Origin: Globicephala melas
Lineage: Eukaryota; Chordata; Mammalia; Artiodactyla; Delphinidae
NCBI RefSeq assembly: GCF_963455315.2
Contig: NW_027207213.1
Coordinates: forward strand, 1,612,001 to 1,676,000
Reading direction: 5' to 3'
DNA length: 64,000 nucleotides
The notes below the pieces were generated by a model. That model searched no databases, was not told the DNA's origin, and saw only the letters and a list, made by a program, of their open reading frames with translations. Positions within the stretch are counted from its first letter, which is position 1; every line of letters begins with the position of its first letter. Shown here in pieces: positions 1 through 11,059 of the stretch. Made by a program: the position numbers and the translations under genes.

Positions 1-1579
1 ATAAGTGGAAGTGCCCTAGGCTCTGTTGCTTTGTTTTTTAGATGTTTCAGGAAACACCATACACTTCTCCCGAGTGGCTGTTGGCAATTTACATCCCGCC
101 CATCAGCATAACAAGGCTCCCAGTTCTCCATGGCCTGTCCTGCCTTTCTGGATTTTACACTTTTTTCAGATGGCCCTTTTGACCGGGGGGAAGTGAGACT
201 TCATTGTAGTGCAGATTTCCTTTGCAAGCTTGCTTGGTTGGCCAAAAAGGGCGTATGCGTTTTTTCCTGAATATATTCAGGAAAAAACGCATACGCCCTT
301 TTTGGCCAAGTGCATCATTGTGGAGTTCTGCCTCTTTTCCTATGCTTTAAATGCAATTCCAGTCTACCTCCTGAAATCGGTTTCCTGCAACTCTGCCCTG
401 CTTTCAAGTCCTCTTGGCAGCCTTACTTCAGTATATTTTTGGACGATAGCTGTCATTTATAACTCTGCAGGTTTGTGAATTACAGTGCCCCTGAGCTCCT
501 TTCTTCAACTCGCTTTCTTGTGAGCTGGCCGCAACAGCGCAGGATTGCTTCAGGCCCTAATCTCGTTCCGGCACGGCACGCTGAGCCTTTGGTTAATTCC
601 TCTTCCTGGTGGGAAATGAGAGTTAAATTTGCCCGTCCAGACACCTCCAGCTAGTCTCTCATTGGTTCTCCCTATTCCTGTTCATCTTCCGCAGAAATTG
701 CAAACTGGGCCAAACAGGAGGTTAAAGGCACTGACTCTCCAAGTCGGGAGAGTGTTAGTAAAGCGTCTGGAATGTTGCACCCGAGTACCAGGGGACGAGA
801 ACGGAGACGTATTTGAACATGTCTCCCGATCACACGGTTGATCATACTCTGGGTTCCACATGCATGTTTTAGCTGAAGGAAGAATCCCTTAAACCTGGAG
901 AGTTGAGACCCGTGGAATGGGTACCATGCAATATGACTTCAAAGGGTCTTCATTTGCTCACCGAACCTCTCCAATCCTATCACTGCTGCGTTTATGCCCC
1001 TGTACACACGCTTGATTCCCTTTCGGAGACATAGCAATGCATAGGTTTTAAGATACTTACTAGTCAGGTACATTCTTAGGCGTTTAATATGGGGTGTTGA
1101 GTCCATTTCGTTGAGCAAGGAGTAGCTCTTGTCTATTCCATATTTGACTTCAGGAACTTACTCTGTGCTCATTTCAATCTCTGGTTTTATGCAGCACCCC
1201 AACTCACCTTTCCCCTTAAGCAAGCATAAGTTGGTTTTCTAAATTTGAGACCCTGTTCTGTTTTGTAATCCAGTTCCTGTGTAGCCAAGTTTACATTCCG
1301 TGTATTAGTGATATCTTATGATGTTTCTTTTTCTGTGTGACTTATTTCAGGTAGAATCATCATACCTGAATCCACTCATTATGCTGCTACGGGCCTGATG
1401 ACATAGATGTCAGTGCTGAGTGATATTGCATTGTACGTAAGTACCACAACTTCTTCATCCATTTTTCACTTTCTGCGATATTGAACTTGTACCGTAAACG
1501 AGGTTCTTGTAAACAGAGCCGTCCCAAACTTTGGGGTGGCTGTGTCTTTTTGATTTTCATTTCCCTAAGCTAAAGGACC
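1..1579 (+). repeat. Satellite monomer M1 (mixed class)
   Basis: The copy is 1579 bp because one C is missing near 326 (GTGGAGTTCTG where other copies have GTGGACGTTCTG). Private variants are CAACTCTGCCCTG near 389-401. It shares CAACAGCGCAGG with M33, and ATAGCAATGC plus TTTGACTTCAGG in its second half with M10. The palindrome at 238-309 is perfect. Confidence 0.97.
238..309. mobile_element. 72-bp perfect palindrome, probable mariner-derived MITE fixed in the satellite unit (M1 copy)
   Basis: Two 36-bp arms are exact reverse complements with no spacer, centred between 273 and 274 in GAATATATTC. The arm starts TTGGCCAAAAAGGGCG and runs through TATGCG and six Ts to CCTGAATA. With the two flanking Gs the left end reads GGTTGGCCAAAAAG, which resembles the termini of mariner-derived hairpin elements common in cetartiodactyl genomes (from memory, unaligned). 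No TA target-site duplication remains visible. The same palindrome occurs at offset 238-309 of each unit (offset 237-308 in M33, M37, M39 and M40), and I count it perfect in 37 of 41 copies. It encodes no transposase. Confidence 0.6.
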
Positions 1580-2313
1580 ATAAGTGGAAGTGCCCTAGGC
1601 TCTGTTGCTTTGTTTTTTAGATGTTTCAGGAAACACCATACACTTCTCCCGAGTGGCTGTTGGCAATTTACATCCCGCCCATCAGCATAACAAGGCTCCC
1701 AGTTCTCCATGGCCTGTCCTGCCTTTCTGGATTTTACACTTTTTTCAGATGGCCCTTTTGACCGGGGGGAAGTGAGACTTCATTGTAGTGCAGATTTCCT
1801 TTGCAAGCTTGCTTGGTTGGCCAAAAAGGGCGTATGCGTTTTTTCCTGAATATATTCAGGAAAAAACGCATACGCCCTTTTTGGCCAAGTGCATCATTGT
1901 GGACGTTCTGCCTCTTTTCCTATGCTTTAAATGCAATTCCAGTCTACCTCCTGAAATCGGTTTCCTGCAATTGTGCCCCGCTTTCAAGTCCTCTTGGCAG
2001 CCTTACTTCAGTATATTTTTGGACGATAGCTGTCATTTATAACTCTGCAGGTTTGTGAATTACAGTGCCCCTGAGCTCCTTTTTTCAACTCGCTTTCTTG
2101 TGAGCTGGCCGCAACACCGCAGGATTGCTTCAGGCCCTAATCTCGTTCCGGCACGGCACGCTGAGCCTTTGGTTAATTCCTCTTCCTGGTGGGAAATGAG
2201 AGTTAAATTTGCCCGTCCAGACACCTCCAGCTAGTCTCTCATTGGTTCTCCCTATTCCTGTTCATCTTCCGCAGAAATTGCAAACTGGGCCAAACAGGAG
2301 GTTAAAGGCACTG

Positions 2314-2333
2314 ACTCTCCAAGTCGGGAGAGT
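2314..2333. other. Short hairpin, 7-bp stem and 6-base loop (M2 copy; repeats in each unit)
   Basis: ACTCTCC pairs with GGAGAGT across the loop AAGTCG. It lies at offset 735-754 and is intact in the copies inspected; M28 has a loop change (AAGTTG). No T-run follows, so it does not look like a terminator, and its role is unknown. Confidence 0.45.
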
Positions 2334-2930
2334 GTTAGTAAAGCGTCTGGAATGTTGCACCCGAGTACCAGGGGACGAGAATGGAGACGTATTTGAACCC
2401 GTCTCCCGATCACACGGTTGATCATACTCTGGGTTCCACATGCATGTTTTAGCTGAAGGAAGAATCCCTTAAACCTGGAGAGTTGAGACCCGTGGAATGG
2501 GTACCATGCAATATGACTTCAAAGGGTCTTCATTTGCTCACCGAACCTCTCCAATCCTATCACTGCTGCGTTTATGCCCCTGTACACACGCTTGATTCCC
2601 TTTCGGAGACATAACAATCCATAGGTTTTAAGATACTTACTAGTCAGGTACATTCTTAGGCGTTTAATATGGGGTGTTGAGTCCATTTCGTTGAGCAAGG
2701 AGTAGCTCTTGTCTATTCCATATTTGGCTTAAGGAACTTACTCTGTGCTCATTTCAATCTCTGGTTTTATGCAGCATCCCAACTCACCTTTCCCCTTAAG
2801 CAAGCATAAGTTGGTTTTCTAAATTTGAGACCCTGTTCTGTTTTGTAATCCAGTTCCTGTGTAGCCAAGTTTACATTCCGTGTATTAGTGATATCTTATG
2901 ATGTTTCTTTTTCTGTGTGACTTATTTCAG

Positions 2931-3016
2931 GTAGAATCATCATACCTGAATCCACTCATTATGCTGCTACGGGCCTGATGACATAGATGTCAGTGCTGAG
3001 TGATATTGCATTGTAC
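2931..3016 (+). other. Exon-like 86-bp segment with splice-site look-alikes (M2 copy; repeats in each unit)
   Basis: Upstream is a pyrimidine-rich stretch ending in CTTATTTCAG (2921-2930), a good match to a 3' splice site. Downstream TAC is followed by GTAAGT (3017-3022), a strong match to a 5' splice site. The arrangement recurs at offset 1352-1437 in the other complete units. M6 has TTTTAG, M29 has a C in the pyrimidine tract, and the island copies have TTCAG followed by TTAG. The segment has stops in the frames I read, so any product would be non-coding. It may be chance; no promoter or polyadenylation signal AATAAA was seen in the unit. Confidence 0.3.
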
Positions 3017-3159
3017 GTAAGTACCACAACTTCTTCATCCATTTTTCACTTTCTGCGATATTGAACTTGTACTGTAAACGAGGTTCTTGTAAACAGAGCC
3101 GTCCCAAACTTTGGGGTGGCTGTGTCTTTTTGATTTTCATTTCCCTAAGCTAAAGGACC

Positions 3160-4739
3160 ATAAGTGGAAGTGCCCTAGGCTCTGTTGCTTTGTTTTTTAG
3201 ATGTTTCAGGAAACACCATACACTTCTCAGGAGTGGCTGTTGGCAATTTACATCCCGCCCATCAGCATAACAAGGCTCCCAGTTCTCCATGGCCTGTCCT
3301 GCCTTTCTGGATTTTACACTTTTTTCAGATGGCCCTTTTGACCGGGGGGAAGTGAGACTTCATTGTAGTGCAGATTTCCTTTGCAAGCTTGCTTGGTTGG
3401 CCAAAAAGGGCGTATGCGTTTTTTCCTGAATATATTCAGGAAAAAACGCATACGCCCTTTTTGGCCAAGTGCATCATTGTGGACGTTCTGCCTCTTTTCC
3501 TATGCTTTAAATGCAATTCCAGTCTACCTCCTGAAATCGGTTTCCTGCAATTGTGCCCCGCTTTCAAGTCCTCTTGGCAGCCTTACTTCAGTATATTTTT
3601 GGACGATAGCTGTCATTTATAACTCTGCAGGTTTGTGAATTACAGTGCCCCTGAGCTCCTTTTTTCAACTCGCTTTCTTGTGAGCTGGCCGCAACACCGC
3701 AGGATTGCTTCAGGCCCTAATCTCGTTCCGGCACGGCACGCTGAGCCTTTGGTTAATTCCTCTTCCTGGTGGGAAATGAGAGTTAAATTTGCCCGTCCAG
3801 ACACCTCCAGCTAGTCTCTCATTGGTTCTCCCTATTCCTGTTCATCTTCCGCAGAAATTGCAAACTGGGCCAAACAGGAGGTTAAAGGCACTGACTCTCC
3901 AAGTCGGGAGAGTGTTAGTAAAGCGTCTGGAATGTTGCACCCGAGTACCAGGGGACGAGAATGGAGACGTATTTGAACCCGTCTCCCGATCACACGGTTG
4001 ATCATACTCTGGGTTCCACATGCATGTTTTAGCTGAAGGAAGAATCCCTTAAACCTGGAGAGTTGAGACCCGTGGAATGGGTACCATGCAATATGACTTC
4101 AAAGGGTCTTCATTTGCTCACCGAACCTCTCCAATCCTATCACTGCTGCGTTTATGCCCCTGTACACACGCTTGATTCCCTTTCGGAGACATAACAATCC
4201 ATAGGTTTTAAGATACTTACTAGTCAGGTACATTCTTAGGCGTTTAATATGGGGTGTTGAGTCCATTTCGTTGAGCAAGGAGTAGCTCTTGTCTATTCCA
4301 TATTTGGCTTAAGGAACTTACTCTGTGCTCATTTCAATCTCTGGTTTTATGCAGCATCCCAACTCACCTTTCCCCTTAAGCAAGCATAAGTTGGTTTTCT
4401 AAATTTGAGACCCTGTTCTGTTTTGTAATCCAGTTCCTGTGTAGCCAAGTTTACATTCCGTGTATTAGTGATATCTTATGATGTTTCTTTTTCTGTGTGA
4501 CTTATTTCAGGTAGAATCATCATACCTGAATCCACTCATTATGCTGCTACGGGCCTGATGACATAGATGTCAGTGCTGAGTGATATTGCATTGTACGTAA
4601 GTACCACAACTTCTTCATCCATTTTTCACTTTCTGCGATATTGAACTTGTACTGTAAACGAGGTTCTTGTAAACAGAGCCGTCCCAAACTTTGGGGTGGC
4701 TGTGTCTTTTTGATTTTCATTTCCCTAAGCTAAAGGACC
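3160..4739 (+). repeat. Satellite monomer M3 (class A)
   Basis: It carries the same class A marker set as M2, but the dinucleotide at offset 70-71 (3229-3230) is AG instead of CC. It is almost identical to M12; the only difference noticed is a T at 18303 in M12. Confidence 0.98.
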
Positions 4740-6319
4740 ATAAGTGGAAGTGCCCTAGGCTCTGTTGCTTTGTTTTTTAGATGTTTCAGGAAACACCATA
4801 CACTTCTCAGGAGTGGCTGTTGGCAATTTACATCCCGCCCATCAGCATAACAAGGCTCCCAGTTCTCCATGGCCTGTCCTGCCTTTCTGGATTTTACACT
4901 TTTTTCAGATGGCCCTTTTGACCGGGGGGAAGTGAGACTTCATTGTAGTGCAGATTTCCTTTGCAAGCTTGCTTGGTTGGCCAAAAAGGGCGTATGCGTT
5001 TTTTCCTGAATATATTCAGGAAAAAACGCATACGCCCTTTTTGGCCAAGTGCATCATTGTGGACGTTCTGCCTCTTTTCCTATGCTTTAAATGCAATTCC
5101 AGTCTACCTCCTGAAATCGGTTTCCTGCAATTGTGCCCCGCTTTCAAGTCCTCTTGGCAGCCTTACTTCAGTATATTTTTGGACGATAGCTGTCATTTAT
5201 AACTCTGCAGGTTTGTGAATTACAGTGCCCCTGAGCTCCTTTTTTCAACTCGCTTTCTTGTGAGCTGGCCGCAACACCGCAGGATTGCTTCAGGCCCTAA
5301 TCTCGTTCCGGCACGGCACGCTGAGCCTTTGGTTAATTCCTCTTCCTGGTGGGAAATGAGAGTTAAATTTGCCCGTCCAGACACCTCCAGCTAGTCTCTC
5401 ATTGGTTCTCCCTATTCCTGTTCATCTTCCGCAGAAATTGCAAACTGGGCCAAACAGGAGGTTAAAGGCACTGACTCTCCAAGTCGGGAGAGTGTTAGTA
5501 AAGCGTCTGGAATGTTGCACCCGAGTACCAGGGGACGAGAATGGAGACGTATTTGAACACGTCTCCCGATCACACGGTTGATCATACTCTGGGTTCCACA
5601 TGCATGTTTTAGCTGAAGGAAGAATCCCTTAAACCTGGAGAGTTGAGACCCGTGGAATGGGTACCATGCAATATGACTTCAAAGGGTCTTCATTTGCTCA
5701 CCGAACCTCTCCAATCCTATCACTGCTGCGTTTATGCCCCTGTACACACGCTTGATTCCCTTTCGGAGACATAACAATCCATAGGTTTTAAGATACTTAC
5801 TAGTCAGGTACATTCTTAGGCGTTTAATATGGGGTGTTGAGTCCATTTCGTTGAGCAAGGAGTAGCTCTTGTCTATTCCATATTTGGCTTAAGGAACTTA
5901 CTCTGTGCTCATTTCAATCTCTGGTTTTATGCAGCATCCCAACTCACCTTTCCCCTTAAGCAAGCATAAGTTGGTTTTCTAAATTTGAGACCCTGTTCTG
6001 TTTTGTAATCCAGTTCCTGTGTAGCCAAGTTTACATTCCGTGTATTAGTGATATCTTATGATGTTTCTTTTTCTGTGTGACTTATTTCAGGTAGAATCAT
6101 CATACCTGAATCCACTCATTATGCTGCTACGGGCCTGATGACATAGATGTCAGTGCTGAGTGATATTGCATTGTACGTAAGTACCACAACTTCTTCATCC
6201 ATTTTTCACTTTCTGCGATATTGAACTTGTACTGTAAACGAGGTTCTTGTAAACAGAGCCGTCCCAAACTTTGGGGTGGCTGTGTCTTTTTGATTTTCAT
6301 TTCCCTAAGCTAAAGGACC
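4740..6319 (+). repeat. Satellite monomer M4 (class A)
   Basis: Class A with AG at offset 70-71, and GAACACGTCTC in place of GAACCCGTCTC at offset 820. It matches M13 and, in most markers, M25. Confidence 0.98.
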
Positions 6320-7899
6320 ATAAGTGGAAGTGCCCTAGGCTCTGTTGCTTTGTTTTTTAGATGTTTCAGGAAACACCATACACTTCTCAGGAGTGGCTGT
6401 TGGCAATTTACATCCCGCCCATCAGCATAACAAGGCTCCCAGTTCTCCATGGCCTGTCCTGCCTTTCTGGATTTTACACTTTTTTCAGATGGCCCTTTTG
6501 ACCGGGGGGAAGTGAGACTTCATTGTAGTGCAGATTTCCTTTGCAAGCTTGCTTGGTTGGCCAAAAAGGGCGTATGCGTTTTTTCCTGAATATATTCAGG
6601 AAAAAACGCATACGCCCTTTTTGGCCAAGTGCATCATTGTGGACGTTCTTCCTCTTTTCCTATGCTTTAAATGCAATTCCAGTCTACCTCGTGAAATCGG
6701 TTTCCTGCAATTCTGCCCCGCTTTCAAGTCCTCTTGGCAGCCTTACTTCAGTATAGTTTTGGACGATAGCTGTCATTTATAACTCTGCAGGTTTGTGAAT
6801 TACAGTGCCCCTGAGCTCCTTTCTTCAACTCGCTTTCTTGTGAGCTGGCCGCAACACCGCAGGATTGCTTCAGGCCCTAATCTGGTTCCAGCACGGCACG
6901 CTGAGCCTTTGGTTAATTCCTCTTCCTGGTGGGAAATGAGAGTTAAATTTGCCCGTCCAGACACCTCCAGCTAGTCTCTCATTGGTTCTCCCTATTCCTG
7001 TTCATCTTCCGCAGAAATTGCAAACTGGGCCAAACAGGAGGTTAAAGGCACTGACTCTCCAAGTCGGGAGAGTGTTAGTAAAGCGTCTGGAATGTTGCAC
7101 CCGAGTACCAGGGGACGAGAACGGAGACGTATTTGAACACGTCTCCCGGTCACACGGTTGATCATACTCTGGGTTCCACATGCATGTTTTAGCTGAAGGA
7201 AGAATCCCTTAAACCTGGAGAGTTGAGACCCGTGGAATGGGTACCATGCAATATGACTTCAAAGGGTCTTCAATTGCTCACCGAACCTCTCCAATCCTAT
7301 CACTGCTGCGTTTATGCCCCTGTACACACGCTTGATTCCCTTTCGGAGACATAGCAATCCATAGGTTTTAAGATACTTACTAGTCAGGTACATTCTTAGG
7401 CGTTTAATATGGGGTGTTGAGTCCATTTCGTTGAGCAAGGAGTAGCTCTTGTCTATTCCATATTTGGCTTAAGGAACTTACTCTGTGCTCATTTCAATCT
7501 CTGGTTTTATGCAGCACCCCAACTCACCTTTCCCCTTAAGCAAGCATAAGTTGGTTTTCTAAATTTGAGACCCTGTTCTGTTTTGTAATCCAGTTCCTGT
7601 GTAGCCAAGTTTACATTCCGTGTATTAGTGATATCTTATGATGTTTCTTTTTCTGTGTGACTTATTTCAGGTAGAATCATCATACCTGAATCCACTCATT
7701 ATGCTGCTACGGGCCTGATGACATAGATGTCAGTGCTGAGTGATATTGCATTGTACGTAAGTACCACAACTTCTTCATCCATTTTTCACTTTCTGCGATA
7801 TTGAACTTGTACCGTAAACGAGGTTCTTGTAAACAGAGCCGTCCCAAACTTTGGGGTGGCTGTGTCTTTTTGATTTTCATTTCCCTAAGCTAAAGGACC
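6320..7899 (+). repeat. Satellite monomer M5 (class B)
   Basis: Class B markers are GTTCTT (6650), GTATAG (6756), GGTTCCAGC and CAATTGCTCA (7273). Private changes are CTCGTGAAATCGG near 6691 and TCCCGGTCAC near 7149. The T-to-G at 6756 creates an in-frame TAG that shortens one chance reading frame. Closest relatives are M26 and M32. Confidence 0.98.
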
Positions 7900-9479
7900 A
7901 TAAGTGGAAGTGCCCTAGGCTCTGTTGCTTTGTTTTTTAGATGTTTCAGGAAACACCAGACACTTCTCCCGAGTGGCTGTTGGCAATTTACATCCCGCCC
8001 ATCAGCATAACAAGGCTCCCAGTTCTCCATGGCCTGTCCTGCCTTTCTGGATTTTACACTTTTTTCAGATGGCCCTTTTGACCGGGGGGAAGTGAGACTT
8101 CATTGTAGTGCAGATTTCCTTTGCAAGCTTGCTTGGTTGGCCAAAAAGGGCGTATGCGTTTTTTCCTGAATATATTCAGGAAAAAACGCATACGCCCTTT
8201 TTGGCCAAGTGCATCATTGTGGACGTTCTTCCTCTTTTCCTATGCTTTAAATGCAATTCCAGTCTACCTCCTGGAATCGGTTTCCTGCAATTCTGCCCCG
8301 CTTTCAAGTCCTCTTGGCAGCCTTACTTCAGTATAGTTTTGGACGATAGCTGTCATTTATAACTCTGCAGGTTTGTGAATTACAGTGCCCCTGAGCTCCT
8401 TTCTTCAACTCGCTTTCTTGTGAGCTGGCCGCAACACCGCAGGATTGCTTCAGGCCCTAATCTGGTTCCGGCACGGCACGCTGAGCCTTTGGTTAATTCC
8501 TCTTCCTGGTGGGAAATGAGAGTTAAATTTGCCCGTCCAGACACCTCCAGCTAGTCTCTCATTGGTTCTCCCTATTCCTGTTCATCTTCCGCAGAAATTG
8601 CAAACTGGGCCAAACAGGAGGTTAAAGGCACTGACTCTCCAAGTCGGGAGAGTGTTAGTAAAGCGTCTGGAATGTTGCACCCGAGTACCAGGGGACGAGA
8701 ACGGAGACGTATTTGAACACGTCTCCCGATCACACGGTTGATCATACTCTGGGTTCCACATGCATGTTTTAGCTGAAGGAAGAATCCCTTAAACCTGGAG
8801 AGTTGAGACCCGTGGAATGGGTACCATGCAATATGACTTCAAAGGGTCTTCAATTGCTCACCGAACCTCTCCAATCCTATCACTGCTGCGTTTATGCCCC
8901 TGTACACACGCTTGATTCCCTTTCGGAGACATAGCAATCCATAGGTTTTAAGATACTTACTAGTCAGGTACATTCTTAGGCGTTTAATATGGGGTGTTGA
9001 GTCCATTTCGTTGAGCAAGGAGTAGCTCTTGTCTATTCCATATTTGGCTTAAGGAACTTACTCTGTGCTCATTTCAATCTCTGGTTTTATGCAGCACCCC
9101 AACTCACCTTTCCCCTTAAGCAAGCATAAGTTGGTTTTCTAAATTTGAGACCCTGTTCTGTTTTGTAATACAGTTCTTGTGTAGCCAAGTTTACATTCCG
9201 TGTATTAGTGATATCTTATGATGTTTCTTTTACTGTGTGACTTATTTTAGGTAGAATCATCATACCTGAATCCACTCATTATGCTGCTACGGGCCTGATG
9301 ACATAGATGTCAGTGCTGAGTGATATTGCATTGTACGTAAGTACCACAACTTCTTCATCCATTTTTCACTTTCTGCGATATTGAACTTGTACCGTAAACG
9401 AGGTTCTTGTAAACAGAGCCGTCCCAAACTTTGGCGTGGCTGTGTCTTTTTGATTTTCATTTCCCTAAGCTAAAGGACC
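7900..9479 (+). repeat. Satellite monomer M6 (class B)
   Basis: Markers are CACCAGACAC near 7958, GTTCTT, CTGGAATCGG, GTATAG, CAATTGCTCA, AATACAGTTCTTG (A at 9170), TTTTACTG (9232) and TTGGCGTGG (9435). The splice-acceptor-like CTTATTTCAG is altered to CTTATTTTAG at 9241-9250, a private change. M15, 14220 bp away, carries nearly the same set. Confidence 0.98.
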
Positions 9480-11059
9480 ATAAGTGGAAGTGCCCTAGGC
9501 TCTGTTGCTTTGTTTTTTAGATGTTTCAGGAAACACCATACACTTCTCCTGAGTGGCTGTTGGCAATTTACATCCCGCCCATCAGCATAACAAGGCTCCC
9601 AGTTCTCCATGGCCTGTCCTGCCTTTCTGGATTTTACACTTTTTTCAGATGGCCCTTTTGACCGGGGGCAAGTGAGACTTCATTGTAGTGCAGATTTCCT
9701 TTGCAAGCTTGCTTGGTTGGCCAAAAAGGGCGTATGCGTTTTTTCCTGAATATATTCAGGAAAAAACGCATACGCCCTTTTTGGCCAAGTGCATCATTGT
9801 GGACGTTCTGCCTCTTTTCCTATGCTTCAAATACATTTCCAGTCTACCTCCTGAAATCGGTTTCCTGCAATTCTGCCCCGCTTTCAAGTCCTCTTGGCAG
9901 CCTTACTTCAGTATATTTTTGGACGATAGCTGTCATTTATAACTCTGCAGGTTTGTGAATTACAGTGCCCCTGAGCTCCTTTCTTCAACTCGCTTTCTTG
10001 TGAACTGGCCGCAACACCGCAGGATTGCTTCAGGCCCTAATCTTGTTCCGGCACGGCACGCTGAGCCTTTGGTTAATTCCTCTTCCTGGTGGGAAATGAG
10101 AGTTAAATTTGCCCGTCCAGACACCTCCAGCTAGTCTCTCATTGGTTCTCCCTATTCCTGTTCATCTTCCGCAGAAATTGCAAACTGGGCCAAACAGGAG
10201 GTTAAAGGCACTGACTCTCCAAGTCGGGAGAGTGTTAGTAAAGCGTCTGGAATGTTGCACCTGAGTACCAGGGGACGAGAACGGAGATGTATTTGAACAC
10301 GTCTCCCGATCACACGGTTGATCATACTCTGGGTTCCACAGGCATGTTTTAGCTGAAGGAAGAATCCCTTAAACCTGGAGAGTTGAGACCCGTGGAATGG
10401 GTACCATGCAATATGACTTCAAAGGGTCTTCATTTGCTCACCGAACCTCTCCAATCCTATCACTGCTGCGTTTATGCCCCTGTACACACGCTTGATTCCC
10501 TTTCGGAGACATAGCAATCCATAGGTTTTAAGATACTTACTAGTCAGGTACATTCTTAGGCGTTTAATATGGGGTGTTGAGTCCATTTCGTTGAGCAAGG
10601 AGTAGCTCTTGTCTATTCCATATTTGGCTTAAGGAACTTACTCTGTGCTCATTTCAATCTCTGGTTTTATGCAGCACCCCAACTCACCTTTCCCCTTAAG
10701 CAAGCATAAGTTGGTTTTCTAAATTTGAGACCCTGTTCTGTTTTGTAATCCAGTTCCTGTGTAGCCAAGTTTACATTCCGTGTATTAGTGATATCTTATG
10801 ATGTTTCTTTTTCTGTGTGACTTATTTCAGGTAGAATCATCATACCTGAATCCACTCATTATGCTGCTACGGGCCTGATGACATAGATGTCAGTGCTGAG
10901 TGATATTGCATTGTACGTAAGTACCACAACTTCTTCATCCATTTTTCACTTTCTGCGATATTGAACTTGTACCGTAAACGAGGTTCTTGTAAACAGAGCC
11001 GTCCCAAACTTTGGGGTGGCTGTGTCTTTTTGATTTTCATTTCCCTAAGCTAAAGGACC
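9480..11059 (+). repeat. Satellite monomer M7 (class C)
   Basis: Class C markers are CT at offset 70-71, GGGGGCAAG (9669), TTCAAATACATTTCC, TGAACTGG (10004), TCTTGTTCC, CACCTGAGTACC (10262), GAGATGT (10288) and GGCATG. It is nearly identical to M19, 18960 bp downstream, and close to M28. Confidence 0.98.

Larger units (their letters stand above)
1580..3159 (+). repeat. Satellite monomer M2 (class A)
   Basis: Class A markers are TTGTGCCCC (G at 1973), CTTTTTTC, GAATGGAGACG (T at 2382), GAACCCGTCTC (2399), ATAACAATCC (2614), GCATCCC (2777) and ACTGTAAACG (3073). The offset 70-71 dinucleotide is CC. I saw no difference from M11, 14220 bp downstream. Confidence 0.98.

Noticed and set aside
1817..1888. 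Palindrome as a rho-independent terminator or bacterial attachment site
   Set aside because: The DNA looks eukaryotic (mammalian satellite) and the palindrome has no T-run outside the stem; a mariner-type MITE explains it better.
1788..2058. Overlapping 84- and 85-codon open frames across the palindrome, repeated in nearly every unit
   Set aside because: Two frames overlap the same DNA, stops appear and vanish with single-base variants (GTATAG), and one-base losses in M1, M36 and M38 merge or shift the frames. There is no recognisable domain or sign of coding constraint. They are by-products of the repeat.
2209..2421. A 70-codon open frame repeated in most units
   Set aside because: No recognisable domain. 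It is lost in M7, M19 and M28, and variants in it are mainly CpG transitions that change amino acids freely. It fits chance conservation by homogenisation.
2975..3000. CTGATGA and CTGA motifs resembling C and D boxes of a snoRNA
   Set aside because: The boxes are only about 20 bases apart, too close for a box C/D RNA, the C box lacks the leading purine, and no terminal stem was seen.
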